A stretch of 64,000 nucleotides of DNA from JBBRXJ01 sp038248505 (GTDB lineage: Bacteria; Bacteroidota; Bacteroidia; Bacteroidales; JBBRXJ01): positions 82,354 through 146,353 of the forward strand of contig JBBRXJ010000001.1 of NCBI GenBank assembly GCA_038248505.1. Reading direction: 5' to 3'. This document shows positions 35,002 to 44,694 of the stretch, piece by piece. Numbering within the stretch: the first letter of the stretch is position 1; every line of letters starts with the position of its first letter. The notes below the pieces were generated by a model. The model worked only from the letters and a program-made list of their open reading frames with translations, had not been told where the DNA came from and made no database searches. The translations under genes were made by a program, and so were the position numbers.

Positions 35002-36246
35002 TTATTTTAGATCAAAGGCCTTTTTAATTTGATCAACAAAGTCGAGCTTTTCCCATGTGAAGGTCTCGAATGTTTGATCTTTGCCATTTATTTTTACGGT
35101 TTTCTTGCCAGGAATACGACCCATGTGACCATACGCTGCGGTTTCTTCGAAGATTGGATTGCGAAGTCCTAAGCGTTTGATGAAAGCAGCTGGACGTAAG
35201 TCAAAAAGTTGTTTTACTACCTCAGCAATTTTATCATCACCACCCACTTTTGAAGTGCCAAAAGTTTTTACGTTAATACTTACAGGCTCAGCAACACCAA
35301 TGGCGTATGCAACTTGAACTTGAGCTTCGTCGGCTACACCAGCAGCAACTAGGTTCTTTGCGATATGGCGAGCAGCATAAGCAGCTGAACGGTCAACCTT
35401 TGAAGAATCTTTTCCGGAGAAAGCACCACCACCATGAGCGCCACGGCCACCATACGTATCAACAATAATCTTACGGCCAGTAAGACCGGTATCTCCATGA
35501 GGACCACCAATAACAAATTTACCTGTTGGGTTAACAAAATATTTTATATCGTTACCGAATAGTTTTTGTATGTCAGCAGAATATGCAGCTTTAACGCGAG
35601 GCATTAAAATACTAATTACATCATCATGTATCTTTTTTTGCATGGCTGCTTCAGTATCGAAGTCATCATGTTGAGTTGAAACAACAATGGTATCAATTTT
35701 TACAGGCTTGTTATTGTCATCATATAATACTGTAACCTGCGATTTTGAGTCAGGAGCAAGATAAGCCATTTGTTTACCTTCACGACGAATTTTGGCAAGT
35801 TCTAAAAGAATGATGTGTGACATATCAATGGTTAATGGCATTAAGCTTTCGGTTTCGCGACAAGCATAACCAAACATCATACCTTGGTCACCAGCGCCTT
35901 GTTCCATTTCGCTTTGGCGCTCAACACCCTGACGAATGTCGGCTGATTGTTCATGCAAAGCATTTAATATTCCGCATGACTCAGCTTCAAATTTGTAACT
36001 TGCTTTAGTATAACCAATGCGATTGATTACACGACGTGTGATTGCTTGCACGTCAATATTTCCGTCAACGTGCATTTTGTATTCACCACCTACTACAACT
36101 AAACCTGTTGTTGCAAAGGTTTCACAGGCACATTTTGCCGAAGGATCGATGGCTAATACGGCATCGAGTACGCCGTCGGATATTTGATCACACACTTTAT
36201 CTGGATGACCTTCTGAAACAGATTCGGATGTAAATAAGTAAGGCAT
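35002..36246 (-). CDS. metK: S-adenosylmethionine synthetase
   Basis: 414 residues. It makes SAM from methionine and ATP in the cytoplasm. Motifs: LFTSESVSEGHPDKVCDQISD at the start (methionine/ATP site, shown in two parts by SESVSEGHPDK and CDQISD), GAGDQGMMFGYA, PDSKSQVTV, GGPHGDTGLTGRKI and GGGAFSGKDSSKVDRSAAY. Length is slightly above the E. coli enzyme. It is followed by a terminator and lies 28 bases after ahcY on the same strand; together they form the methyl cycle. Confidence 0.97.
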   Translation of the reverse strand: MPYLFTSESVSEGHPDKVCDQISDGVLDAVLAIDPSAKCACETFATTGLVVVGGEYKMHVDGNIDVQAITRRVINRIGYTKASYKFEAESCGILNALHEQSADIRQGVERQSEMEQGAGDQGMMFGYACRETESLMPLTIDMSHIILLELAKIRREGKQMAYLAPDSKSQVTVLYDDNNKPVKIDTIVVSTQHDDFDTEAAMQKKIHDDVISILMPRVKAAYSADIQKLFGNDIKYFVNPTGKFVIGGPHGDTGLTGRKIIVDTYGGRGAHGGGAFSGKDSSKVDRSAAYAARHIAKNLVAAGVADEAQVQVAYAIGVAEPVSINVKTFGTSKVGGDDKIAEVVKQLFDLRPAAFIKRLGLRNPIFEETAAYGHMGRIPGKKTVKINGKDQTFETFTWEKLDFVDQIKKAFDLK

Positions 36247-36274
36247 ATATAAAAAAGTTAAAAGTTAAAGTATA

Positions 36275-37696
36275 TTAATATCTGTAGTGTTCTGGTTTGT
36301 ATGGACCATCAATAGGGGTACTAATATAATCTGATTGTTCTTTTGTAAGTACGGTAAGTTTTACCCCTAATTGATTGAGATGTAAACGTGCTACTTCTTC
36401 GTCGAGTTTTTTCGATAAGCGATAAACGCCAACTTTGTAGTCGTTTTTCCAGAGATCTAATTGAGCTAGTGTTTGGTTGGTGAATGAATTGCTCATTACA
36501 AATGAAGGGTGACCGGTTGCACAGCCTAGGTTTACCAAACGACCTTCAGCAAGTAAGAATATTGCATGACCGTCAGGGAATACATATTTATCTACTTGTG
36601 GTTTAATATTTACCCTTTTAATTCCAGGAAAGTTAACTAGTTTCTCTACTTGAATTTCACTATCGAAATGACCAATGTTACAAACGATGCTTTGATCTTT
36701 CATTTGCTTCATGTGCTCAATTGTTATAATGTCGGCATTGCCAGTAGTGGTTACAAAAATGTTACCTTCTTTTACTGCCTCTTCCATAGTGGTTACTTGA
36801 TATCCTTCCATGGCAGCTTGTAATGCGCAGATTGGATCTATTTCAGTAACAATTACACGTGCACCATAGGTTGCCATAGAACGAGCTGAACCTTTTCCTA
36901 CATCGCCATAGCCGCATATTACCGCTACTTTACCAGCAATCATAACATCGGTTGCTCGTTTAATACCATCTGCTAATGATTCACGGCAACCATATAAGTT
37001 ATCGAATTTAGATTTTGTTACCGAGTCGTTTACGTTGATGGCTGGGATTAACAAATCACCTTTCTCTAACATCTGATATAAACGATGTACTCCAGTGGTT
37101 GTTTCTTCTGAAATACCTTTCAACTCTTTAACAACTCCATGCCATTTTTGAGGCTCTCTTTTTAATATATCTTTAAGAAGATTTAAAATAATTTCTTCTT
37201 CTTTATTTGAAGCCTTGCGGTCAATGGTTTTTGGATCGTTCTCTGCTTTGAAGCCCCAGTGAATAAAAAGAGTTGCATCGCCCCCATCATCAACAATGAG
37301 GTTTGGGCCTTTACCGCCAGGAAAGGTGAGCGCTTGTTCGGTGCACCACCAGTATTCTTCGAGTGTTTCGCCTTTCCAAGCAAAAACCGGTATGCCTGCT
37401 GCTGCAATAGCTGCTGCTGCATGATCTTGTGTTGAGAAAATATTGCAACTAGCCCAACGTACATCAGCACCAAGTTCTTTTAATGTTTCAATTAATACGG
37501 CAGTTTGTATGGTCATGTGTAATGAGCCCATTACCCGTGCTCCTTTAAGAGGTTTTGCTGCTGAATATTTGTTGCGTATTGACATTAAGCCCGGCATTTC
37601 TTTTTCGGCAATCTCAATTTCTTTGCGACCCCATTCGGCCAAATTAATGTCAGCTACTTTGTATTGCATGCTTTCTGTTTTTGATATTACGTTCAT
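36275..37696 (-). CDS. ahcY: adenosylhomocysteinase
   Basis: 473 residues. It hydrolyses S-adenosylhomocysteine to adenosine and homocysteine. Motifs: GSLHMTIQTAVLIETL, NIFSTQDHAAAAIAAAG, DDGGDATL, INVNDSVTKSKFDNLYGCR, the NAD loop ICGYGDVGKGSA, CNIGHFDSEI and the C-terminal LTKEQSDYISTPIDGPYKPEHYRY (in sections). It carries the roughly 40-residue insert typical of this bacterial subgroup (SNKEEEIILNLLKDIL). Met1 or Met10 could start translation. It is first in the ahcY-metK unit, with a TAnnTTTG-type box upstream (37721-37728). Confidence 0.97.
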   Translation of the reverse strand: MNVISKTESMQYKVADINLAEWGRKEIEIAEKEMPGLMSIRNKYSAAKPLKGARVMGSLHMTIQTAVLIETLKELGADVRWASCNIFSTQDHAAAAIAAAGIPVFAWKGETLEEYWWCTEQALTFPGGKGPNLIVDDGGDATLFIHWGFKAENDPKTIDRKASNKEEEIILNLLKDILKREPQKWHGVVKELKGISEETTTGVHRLYQMLEKGDLLIPAINVNDSVTKSKFDNLYGCRESLADGIKRATDVMIAGKVAVICGYGDVGKGSARSMATYGARVIVTEIDPICALQAAMEGYQVTTMEEAVKEGNIFVTTTGNADIITIEHMKQMKDQSIVCNIGHFDSEIQVEKLVNFPGIKRVNIKPQVDKYVFPDGHAIFLLAEGRLVNLGCATGHPSFVMSNSFTNQTLAQLDLWKNDYKVGVYRLSKKLDEEVARLHLNQLGVKLTVLTKEQSDYISTPIDGPYKPEHYRY

Positions 37697-37720
37697 ACGA
37701 TGTTAAAATTTTAAAGATGA

Positions 37721-37728
37721 CAAAGATA
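37721..37728 (-). promoter_or_regulatory. putative ahcY -7 promoter element
   Basis: On the minus strand TATCTTTG, an exact match to TAnnTTTG, 24 bases upstream of the ahcY start. No clear -33 TTTG is visible. Confidence 0.4.
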
Positions 37729-38036
37729 AATAAAAATGACTAATACCCATAAAATAAGGATGATTGATTATAAATTGTATGATATTAAATTGCTTGTTTG
37801 TAATACAAAGGCTGAGAGTGAGTTGTATAAACTTTTTTAAGATAAATGACTGATGATACGAAATAAATTTCTTTATTTAACGATATTTTGTGTAGTGGAC
37901 TAAAAAAAAGGGTGTAAATTCTATATATCACACAAAAAATCATTTCGGTCCATAAAAAAATATGCCTCATGCCTCAATATTTCTATTCTTATATTACATT
38001 ATTCTGTTTTTTATAGAGTAAAGCTCATTTTTATAC

Positions 38037-38044
38037 TAAATTTG
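38037..38044 (+). promoter_or_regulatory. putative amt -7 promoter element
   Basis: TAAATTTG, an exact match to TAnnTTTG, 51 bases upstream of the amt start, leaving a leader of about 45 bases. The -33 region is T-rich but lacks TTTG. Confidence 0.4.
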
Positions 38045-38095
38045 CCACCAAAACTGCAAAAATTGATTGTATAATTCTTTAATTCTTTAAAAATT

Positions 38096-39313
38096 ATGTT
38101 CGATACTGGTTTAACTGCCTTTATGTTGTTAGCAACTAGTTTAGTAATGCTAATGACGCCAGGCTTGGCTTTCTTCTATGGAGGACTTGCCTGTAAGAAG
38201 AATATTCTAAATGTTATGATACAGAGCTTTGTATCTATGGGGATTACCACTGTACTTTGGTTTCTCTTTGGTTATTCTTTGTGTTTTAGTGGTGGCGAGG
38301 GTATGATTATTGGTAACCTCGATAAAGCATTTTTAAACGGGGTAACGGTACACTCCATCTTTAGTCCCGATAAACGTTTTCCTGAAATTGCTTTTGTGGC
38401 TTATCAAATGATGTTTGCCATTATTACTCCTGCGCTTTTAACAGGTGCATTTGCTAATCGTATCACTTTTAAGGCATACATTATATTTCTTATAGCATGG
38501 CAAATTTTGGTTTATTATCCTTTTGTACACATGGTTTGGGGTAACGGATGGCTAGCTCAATTAGGAGTTCGCGATTTTGCTGGTGGTATTGTAGTACATA
38601 TAACTGCTGGTTTTGCCGCTTTAGCCTCGGTTTTTTATGTAGGCCAACGTAAAGTTAGAAATGAGAAGCCTAATAATATTCCTTTAGTTGCTGTTGGTAC
38701 ATCGTTGTTATGGTTTGGATGGTATGGTTTTAATGCTGGTAGCGAGTTACAAATGAATGGTATTACCGCCATTGCATTCCTTAATACCGATATTGCGGCA
38801 TCGGTTGCAGCGGTTACGTGGCTAATACTCGATTGGACTGTTGGCCCTAAACGTCCTACCTTTATTGGTTTACTTACGGGTTCGGTTGCTGGTTTAGCTA
38901 CCATTACTCCAGCTGCCGGTTATGTGTCGTTGCCAGTTGCTTTTTGCATAGGTATTGCTGCATCGCTTATTTGTTATTGGGCGGTTATGTTTAAGAATCG
39001 CCGAGGTTGGGATGATGCCCTTGATGTGTGGGGTGTGCATGGTATTGGCGGTTTAAGCGGTACTATTTTACTAGGTGTTTTTAGTAATCCGAATATTAAC
39101 CCAATGGCTGCAAGGGGTCTTTGGACGGGTGATTCAGCTTTTTTTATTTTAGAACTTTCAGTAGCGCTTGGCTCCGCAGTATTTGCTGTTAGCTTTACTT
39201 ATTTGATGTTGTATCTCATAAATTTTATTACTCGTGTGCGTGTATTGCCTGAAGAGGAGGAGATTGGCCTTGATGCCGTATTTCATGGGGAGATTGCGAG
39301 GGATGAGTTCTAA
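38096..39313 (+). CDS. amt: ammonium transporter Amt
   Basis: 405 residues with about eleven transmembrane helices and no clear signal peptide. Amt signatures: MTPGLAFFYGGLACKKNILN, FAGGIVVHITAG with His168, LWFGWYGFNAGS, and DVWGVHGIGGLSGTILLG with His315; these correspond to the twin pore histidines of AmtB. It conducts ammonium/ammonia across the inner membrane. No glnK/PII gene is adjacent, which is unusual since amt and glnK are commonly paired. A terminator follows immediately. Ammonium uptake would feed the amination steps of the arginine genes further along, though no direct link is visible. Confidence 0.95.
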   Translation: MFDTGLTAFMLLATSLVMLMTPGLAFFYGGLACKKNILNVMIQSFVSMGITTVLWFLFGYSLCFSGGEGMIIGNLDKAFLNGVTVHSIFSPDKRFPEIAFVAYQMMFAIITPALLTGAFANRITFKAYIIFLIAWQILVYYPFVHMVWGNGWLAQLGVRDFAGGIVVHITAGFAALASVFYVGQRKVRNEKPNNIPLVAVGTSLLWFGWYGFNAGSELQMNGITAIAFLNTDIAASVAAVTWLILDWTVGPKRPTFIGLLTGSVAGLATITPAAGYVSLPVAFCIGIAASLICYWAVMFKNRRGWDDALDVWGVHGIGGLSGTILLGVFSNPNINPMAARGLWTGDSAFFILELSVALGSAVFAVSFTYLMLYLINFITRVRVLPEEEEIGLDAVFHGEIARDEF

Positions 39314-39326
39314 TTTTATAGGTAAT

Positions 39327-39363
39327 TAAAGTGGTGTGCAACTTAGTGTCGCACACCACTTTA
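39327..39363. terminator. amt terminator
   Basis: 13-base perfect stem TAAAGTGGTGTGC/GCACACCACTTTA (39327-39339, 39351-39363), loop of 11. It lies 14 bases after the amt stop, in the convergent space before the NodB gene. Confidence 0.8.
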
Positions 39364-39402
39364 TAAAATAATACACCAAGATTTATTTTAAACGAAATTG
39401 TT

Positions 39403-40023
39403 CTAAGATAAAATAGAAAATGTATACCCTTGTTTTTTGTAAAATTCAATGGCTCGGGGTAAAACAAAACGAAGATTTTTTTCAGCTTTATAGCTATCAT
39501 GAAAAACCACAATAGAGCCGGGTTTTGAATGTACAACAATATTTTGCAGGCAGTCTTCGCCAGTAAGTGACTGATCAAAATCGCGGCTGAGAACATCCCA
39601 CATTACTATTTTGTAATGTTTTCTTAAACGAGTAATTTGGGATATTTTAATTTTTCCATACGGTGGACGAAAATATTTTGAATGTACTAAATGTTGTGCT
39701 CGTTCTATATCCTCAAAATAATTTTGATTTGGGGTGCGCCATCCTTTTAAATGATTGAAGGTATGGTTGCCAATGGAGTGTCCTTCATCGCCAATGCGTT
39801 TAAATAGTTCTGGCTGATCTTCAATATTCTTTCCTAAACAGAAGAAAGTAGCACGCACCTTTTGTTCCCTCAATAAATCCAATACCCATGGGGTAATTAC
39901 AGGCATAGGGCCGTCATCAAAGGTTAAATAAACCGTTTTGCGGGTTTTTCTAAGTTCTCTAACATCCCATGTTAACGACGGAAATATTTTCTTTAACAAT
40001 ACGGGCGATGTGAACATATTCAT
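39403..40023 (-). CDS. polysaccharide deacetylase (NodB domain, CE4)
   Basis: 206 residues, essentially one NodB domain. Motif 1 TFDDGP, motif 2 GNHTFNHLKGW (zinc-binding His pair), motif 3 FRPPYGKI, motif 4 WDVLSRDFD, and motif 5 IVVFHDSYK are all present. It removes N-acetyl groups from a polysaccharide such as peptidoglycan or a poly-GlcNAc. The N-terminus (MNMFTSPVLLKKIFPSLTW) is only weakly hydrophobic, so the location is uncertain. It lies 136 bases downstream of the DUF2723 gene on the same strand. Confidence 0.9.
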   Translation of the reverse strand: MNMFTSPVLLKKIFPSLTWDVRELRKTRKTVYLTFDDGPMPVITPWVLDLLREQKVRATFFCLGKNIEDQPELFKRIGDEGHSIGNHTFNHLKGWRTPNQNYFEDIERAQHLVHSKYFRPPYGKIKISQITRLRKHYKIVMWDVLSRDFDQSLTGEDCLQNIVVHSKPGSIVVFHDSYKAEKNLRFVLPRAIEFYKKQGYTFSILS

Positions 40024-40159
40024 AGCTTATTGTACCTTAATGTCAATAAAAATTATCAGACCATCCGATGTTTTTTACCAATATTATACTAATACACTCC
40101 TAAAGTAGAATACCCTAATATAAATGGATGTTAATTTGTTAAATGGTTATTAATCAGGT

Positions 40160-43100
40160 TTATTCTTGTTTTAATGAAGGGGCAATTAGAGTATAGTAAT
40201 TCTGAAACTTTTTATCGAATTCCTCTGCTTTAGCCATGTCGCCATAACGTCGCTCCATTCCAACAACCTGCTGAAATACATGTAAATATAGTTTTTTCTC
40301 ATAATCGAGGTCTTTGCCTTTATCCTTTAAAGCTATAAAACATTGTAGATATTGCTCGGTAAGCCTACCTAGTTTTGTAAGTATTGCTTCAGCCTTAGCT
40401 TTTTCGCCTAGTTTTAAATAACCCTCGGCAATTAATAATATAAAATATTTATAGGGTACTTGGTTGTAAGGTATTACCTCAACACAACGATCTAATACTT
40501 TTAATGCGGAGTCATTTTTGCCCTCTTCAATTAAGGTATTAGCTAATCGTGCAAAAATGCTTCGGTAATTAATCATCATACGTCGTATATCTTCATTAGC
40601 ATAAACGTTAGAATCGGCTACATTGCCCCATTGAAATTCATTCATTAATTTATTATACATAATGTCGGTATCAATCCCGCCAGATTCTCCAGCAGTACTA
40701 CCAAATTTTATTGGGGTAATTTGATACGCCAATCCGGTAATTAAAAAATAATCACTCAATCCAACATAATTATCGTCTGAAACGGTTACTGCAAAATACA
40801 TTGGGCGTTTCCAGTTATTGCTCGCTAAAATATCAAGCACCATCAAATCATTTTTAAGAAGGTAGCTTTTGCTAATTGTAAAGTCTAATTGTTTACTCAA
40901 CATTGATGCGTATCGCAATGGAAGTTGGCCACTTAACATTACTTGTGCAGAGTCAACATCAACCGTAAATTGTCGTGACGGAAGAAAGCTAATCATATTA
41001 TTACCTGGTGTTACTTTTGACTTCGGATCATTTGCCACAAAACTTATGGAGCGTCGTAAATCAATAGATCGTTTTACACGATCAGTAACGTAAACCACAT
41101 CATTGTTGCCTTGTAGGTATTGATGTGGTTTTAGTATTAATGGAATGGGTTTTGATTCGTAAGCCGATTGTGCCAGCTGATCAATATACCAATCGGCACC
41201 AATATAACTCAGATTCACTACACGCACATCGGTACGTACTCCCTCCACTTCTTGAGCATACCAAAGAGGGAAGGTGTCGTTATCTCCATTGGTAAATAGG
41301 ATGCCATTTTTTTCGCAGGAGTTGAGATAGTTTTTTGAAAGATCACGAGCAGCATACCGATTAGATCGGTCATGATCATCCCATGTTTCAGCAGCCATTT
41401 GAATAGGAATAGCGGTCGTAAGCAGTGTCACAGCCGATGCAGCTACCATGCCATTCATCTTTTTACTCAGTATTTCGAATAATGCCGCCACGCCTAATCC
41501 AATCCAAATAGTAAAAGCGTAAAACGATCCAGCATAGGCATAGTCGCGTTCACGAGGCTGATATGGGGTTTGATTTAAATAAATTACAATGGCCAATCCG
41601 GTCATAAAAAATAATAACATTACTATGCTAAAATCTTTTCTGTTTTTGCGAAACTGCCATATAAGGCCTATTAAACCTAATATTAGCGGCAGAGCATAAA
41701 AACGATTACGTGCTTTATTCTTTTTTAAATCTTCGGGCAATTTGTTTTGATCACCCAAACGTGCATTATCAATAAATGAAATTCCAGTTATCCAATTACC
41801 GCTTATGGCATTGCCATGACCTTGTATATCGTTTTGGCGTCCAGCAAAGTTCCACATAAAGTAACGCCAATACATAAAATTAACCTGATAGCTAAAAAAG
41901 AAACGTAGGTTCTCACTAAACGAAGGAATATACTCGGCAACGGGTTCTCCATTTTGGTTTTGTATGGTAACTTTTCGTCCTTCAATTTTACCCCATTCTT
42001 TATACACTTCAATATGGCTAGGCTCATTGCTAAACATGCGAGGGAAGATAGAAACAAAGCGCTCATCATATTTATACTCTGGTTTTTTTGAGCTAGCCAC
42101 ATACTTGCCATCTATTTGAGTATAGGTAGGCTTGCCTTCAGTCTCTTCAACCATTGGGGCATTATAATATTGGCCCAATAATAAAGGACGGTCGCCATAT
42201 TGCTCACGGTTAAGATATCGTTGCAGTCCGAAAACGGTTTCAGGGTCATTCTGATCCATGGGCGGATCAGCCTGAGAGCGTATAAAAATCATACTGTATG
42301 ACGAATAGCCAATAATAATCATCATTAAGCAGAGTATGGCAGTGTTTAAAATAACTTTAGTATGAATGTGACTATAGTACAATCCGAATATTAATGCAGT
42401 TGCTAGAATGGCTAAATATATTATGATACCACTATTATAAGGCAAGCCAAAAGTATTTACCAAGAAGAGTTCAAATACGGCCGCCATATTAACAGCACCC
42501 TGAATAATGCCATACATTACAATTGCAACGAGTACTACAGAAAGTATTGCTGCCTTGATTATTCCATATTTTGTTATTGGGAATTTGCGGAAATAATACA
42601 CAAAAACGATAGCTGGAATAGCCAATAAGTTCAATAGATGCACTCCGATAGATAATCCCATAAGATAAGCTATCAAAATAATCCAGCGATTAGCATGTTT
42701 TTTATCCGCTTCGTTTTCCCATTTAAGAATGGCCCAAAAAACGAGGGCGGTGAATAGTGAGCTAGTAGCATATACCTCGCCCTCAACAGCCGAGAACCAA
42801 AAGGTATCGGAGAAGGTGTATGCCAAAGCGCCTACTACGCCACTTCCCATTACTGCAATTAGTGTGGCTACATTGTATTCTGCATTCTTAATTAGAATTT
42901 TCTTAGCTAAATGAGTGATACTCCAAAATAAGAATAGTATAGTGAATGCGCTAACAATTGCCGATAACGAATTAATCATTCGAGCAACATCAGCAGGGGT
43001 GGCAGCAAACATACTCGCAATGCGGCCAAGTAGCATAAAAAAGGGGGCTCCCGGAGGATGGCCAACTTGAAGCTTATAAGCAGAGGAAATAAATCCCCGC

Positions 43101-43206
43101 AATCCCAAAAGCTTACGGTGGGCTCAATGGTTAAAAGGTAAACTATGGCAGAGATTGCGAAAACAATCCAGCCTGTAATTGTGTTTATGCGTTGATAGGA
43201 CTTCAT
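40160..43206 (-). pseudogene. DUF2723 membrane glycosyltransferase-like protein, frameshifted near the N-terminus
   Basis: The gene should encode about 1015 residues: start MKSYQRINTITGWIVFAISA at 43206, reading to WDCG at about 43096, then continuing in the neighbouring frame as FISSAYKLQVGHPPGAPFF. One base appears to be missing at about 43093-43098, where a Glu codon (WDCGEF in the family) would be expected. The rest is intact: about ten or more transmembrane helices (to residue about 570), then a soluble part with TPR-like helices (about 860-960). DUF2723 resembles GT-C protein O-mannosyltransferases, whose catalytic acidic motif sits after the first helix, exactly where the shift falls. 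A true mutation, a sequencing error or recoding are all possible. Confidence 0.8.
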
Positions 43207-43440
43207 ATATTTTATTAATTATGGACTAAATGTATAAATTATTTATGAATTTGCTTACAGACCTGACTCTTTAACATTTTTTCTGTTTGATTATACTTTT
43301 TGATTCGATCGACTTCTCTTTAATTTGGCCATGTATTGGCGATAGAGATCTTGTATATCATTCTTCTAAATGGATGAGAAGCGGATTACTATTATTGTGG
43401 GAGATAATAGTTTTTACTATCTTGCATCTTTTAGACTAAG

Positions 43441-44562
43441 ATGAAAAAAATAGCACAGTTACTTTTCAGCCTTTTTATTTCAGCCTTTTCACTGTTGGCC
43501 ATTGAGCCCAATGATATTTTTTTGCCCAATAATGAAATAAATCCAGGTGATAGTAATCGCTTCAGTTTTGATTTCTACGCTAACAGCTTTTTTAAAAATA
43601 ATGAGTATTTCAGCGATTTTATTGAGGGCTATACCGTAATTGGCTATATTGCAGAGCCACGAATTTCTTTTCAGGCAGGCGCTAATACTAAGATATCAGC
43701 GGGTCTTAGTGCGTTAAAATTTTCTGGTATCGAGGGCTTTTCAAGTGTTGCACCTATTCTTACCATTCATCATAAGGCGACTTCTTTTCTAGATATTTTC
43801 ATGGGCAATATTAATGAGGCCCTTGCACATCATTTACCAGAGCCTATTTATGGTTTTGATACTTACCTCTATGATCCAACGGAAACTGGTCTACAATTTC
43901 TTATTAATACAAAATATTTTGAGAGTGATGTTTGGGTTGATTGGGAGCATTTTATTTTTAAGGGTGATCCATTGCAAGAGAAGCTGACTGGGGGCACATC
44001 ATCCAGAATAAAAGTAGTAAATAATACAAAGGGTTTTTCGTGTTACATTCCTGCATACACTGTTTTTAGACATAAAGGAGGACAAATTAATTCGATTGAT
44101 TTACCGATGCAAACTATTGCAAATTTATCAAGTGGTTTGATTTTAGAAAAGAATTTTGAAGGTAATATTGAGAAAATATTTTTTAATGGAATTTACATTC
44201 GTTATCTCGATATGTCGCCAAATATACAAACAATTTTCGCGAATGGTTATGGGTGGTATCCTCAGTTAGGACTAAATACACGTTGGTTTACATTTACTAC
44301 AGCTTATTGGAACGGCTATCATTATTTCTCATCAAAAGGGGAGCCCATGTTTCATAACACATCCTCTGTTTATAAAGATATGTGGGTAGCTCGTCGCGAA
44401 ATGATTACTTCAAAAGTATCGCTCTCGCGCAGGTATAGGAATGGATTACGTTTAGGCGTTCGTTGTGAAAGTTATTATGATCTAGGGGCTGCTACATTAG
44501 AATATAGCTACAGCTTCTTCCTTGTTTTTGATCGTAGTTTTTTATTTGGCTCAGCTCAGTGA
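43441..44562 (+). CDS. putative outer-membrane beta-barrel protein
   Basis: 373 residues with a signal peptide (MKKIAQLLFSLFISAFSLLA, cleaved near residue 20). The mature protein consists of alternating aromatic/polar strands separated by short turns, for example FSFDFYANSFF, SRIKVVNNTKGFSCYIP, WFTFTTAYWNGYHYF and LRLGVRCESYYDLGAATLEY, ending close to an aromatic-rich strand. This suggests a 12-16 stranded porin-like barrel. Family not recognised. It is transcribed away from the DUF2723 gene; a TTG/TATCTTGC pair at 43395-43425 could be its promoter (weak). Confidence 0.6.
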   Translation: MKKIAQLLFSLFISAFSLLAIEPNDIFLPNNEINPGDSNRFSFDFYANSFFKNNEYFSDFIEGYTVIGYIAEPRISFQAGANTKISAGLSALKFSGIEGFSSVAPILTIHHKATSFLDIFMGNINEALAHHLPEPIYGFDTYLYDPTETGLQFLINTKYFESDVWVDWEHFIFKGDPLQEKLTGGTSSRIKVVNNTKGFSCYIPAYTVFRHKGGQINSIDLPMQTIANLSSGLILEKNFEGNIEKIFFNGIYIRYLDMSPNIQTIFANGYGWYPQLGLNTRWFTFTTAYWNGYHYFSSKGEPMFHNTSSVYKDMWVARREMITSKVSLSRRYRNGLRLGVRCESYYDLGAATLEYSYSFFLVFDRSFLFGSAQ

Positions 44563-44646
44563 TATTGTGTCACCTCAAGCACCTACATCATTCTATTGAA
44601 ATCGTATTTACAATTGCCATAATTTAGCAATAAATATACTTCGAAG

Positions 44647-44681
44647 CTTGCGGTCACTGAGGCCCTCGAAGTGACCGCGAG
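44647..44681. repeat. GC-rich palindrome after argJ
   Basis: CTTGCGGTCACT (44647-44658) with AGTGACCGCGAG (44670-44681), 12-base stem with one G-U type pair, around GAGGCCCTCGA. It lies just past the argJ stop and could terminate the arginine operon. AGCACCTAC occurs at both edges (about 44578 and 44680). Confidence 0.5.
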
Positions 44682-44694
44682 CACCTACTATTCT

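Larger units (their letters stand above)
37697..38095. other. 399-base divergent control region between ahcY and amt
   Basis: AT-rich, no coding frame. It holds promoter-like boxes for both flanking genes, given separately. Between them is a possible H-type pseudoknot: TTTTGTGT (37886-37893) pairs with ACACAAAA (37930-37937), and TGGAC (37896-37900) pairs with GTCCA (37948-37952) in crossed order. It does not match the SAM or SAH riboswitch consensus that I know. Confidence 0.45.

Noticed and set aside
37800..37835. CTGAGAG string suggesting a TPP riboswitch
   Set aside because: The second TPP motif (ACCTGAT) and the helices are missing; an isolated short match.
37697..38095. SAM or SAH riboswitch upstream of ahcY
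   Set aside because: No match to the known consensus cores; the possible pseudoknot is listed only as a low-interest finding.
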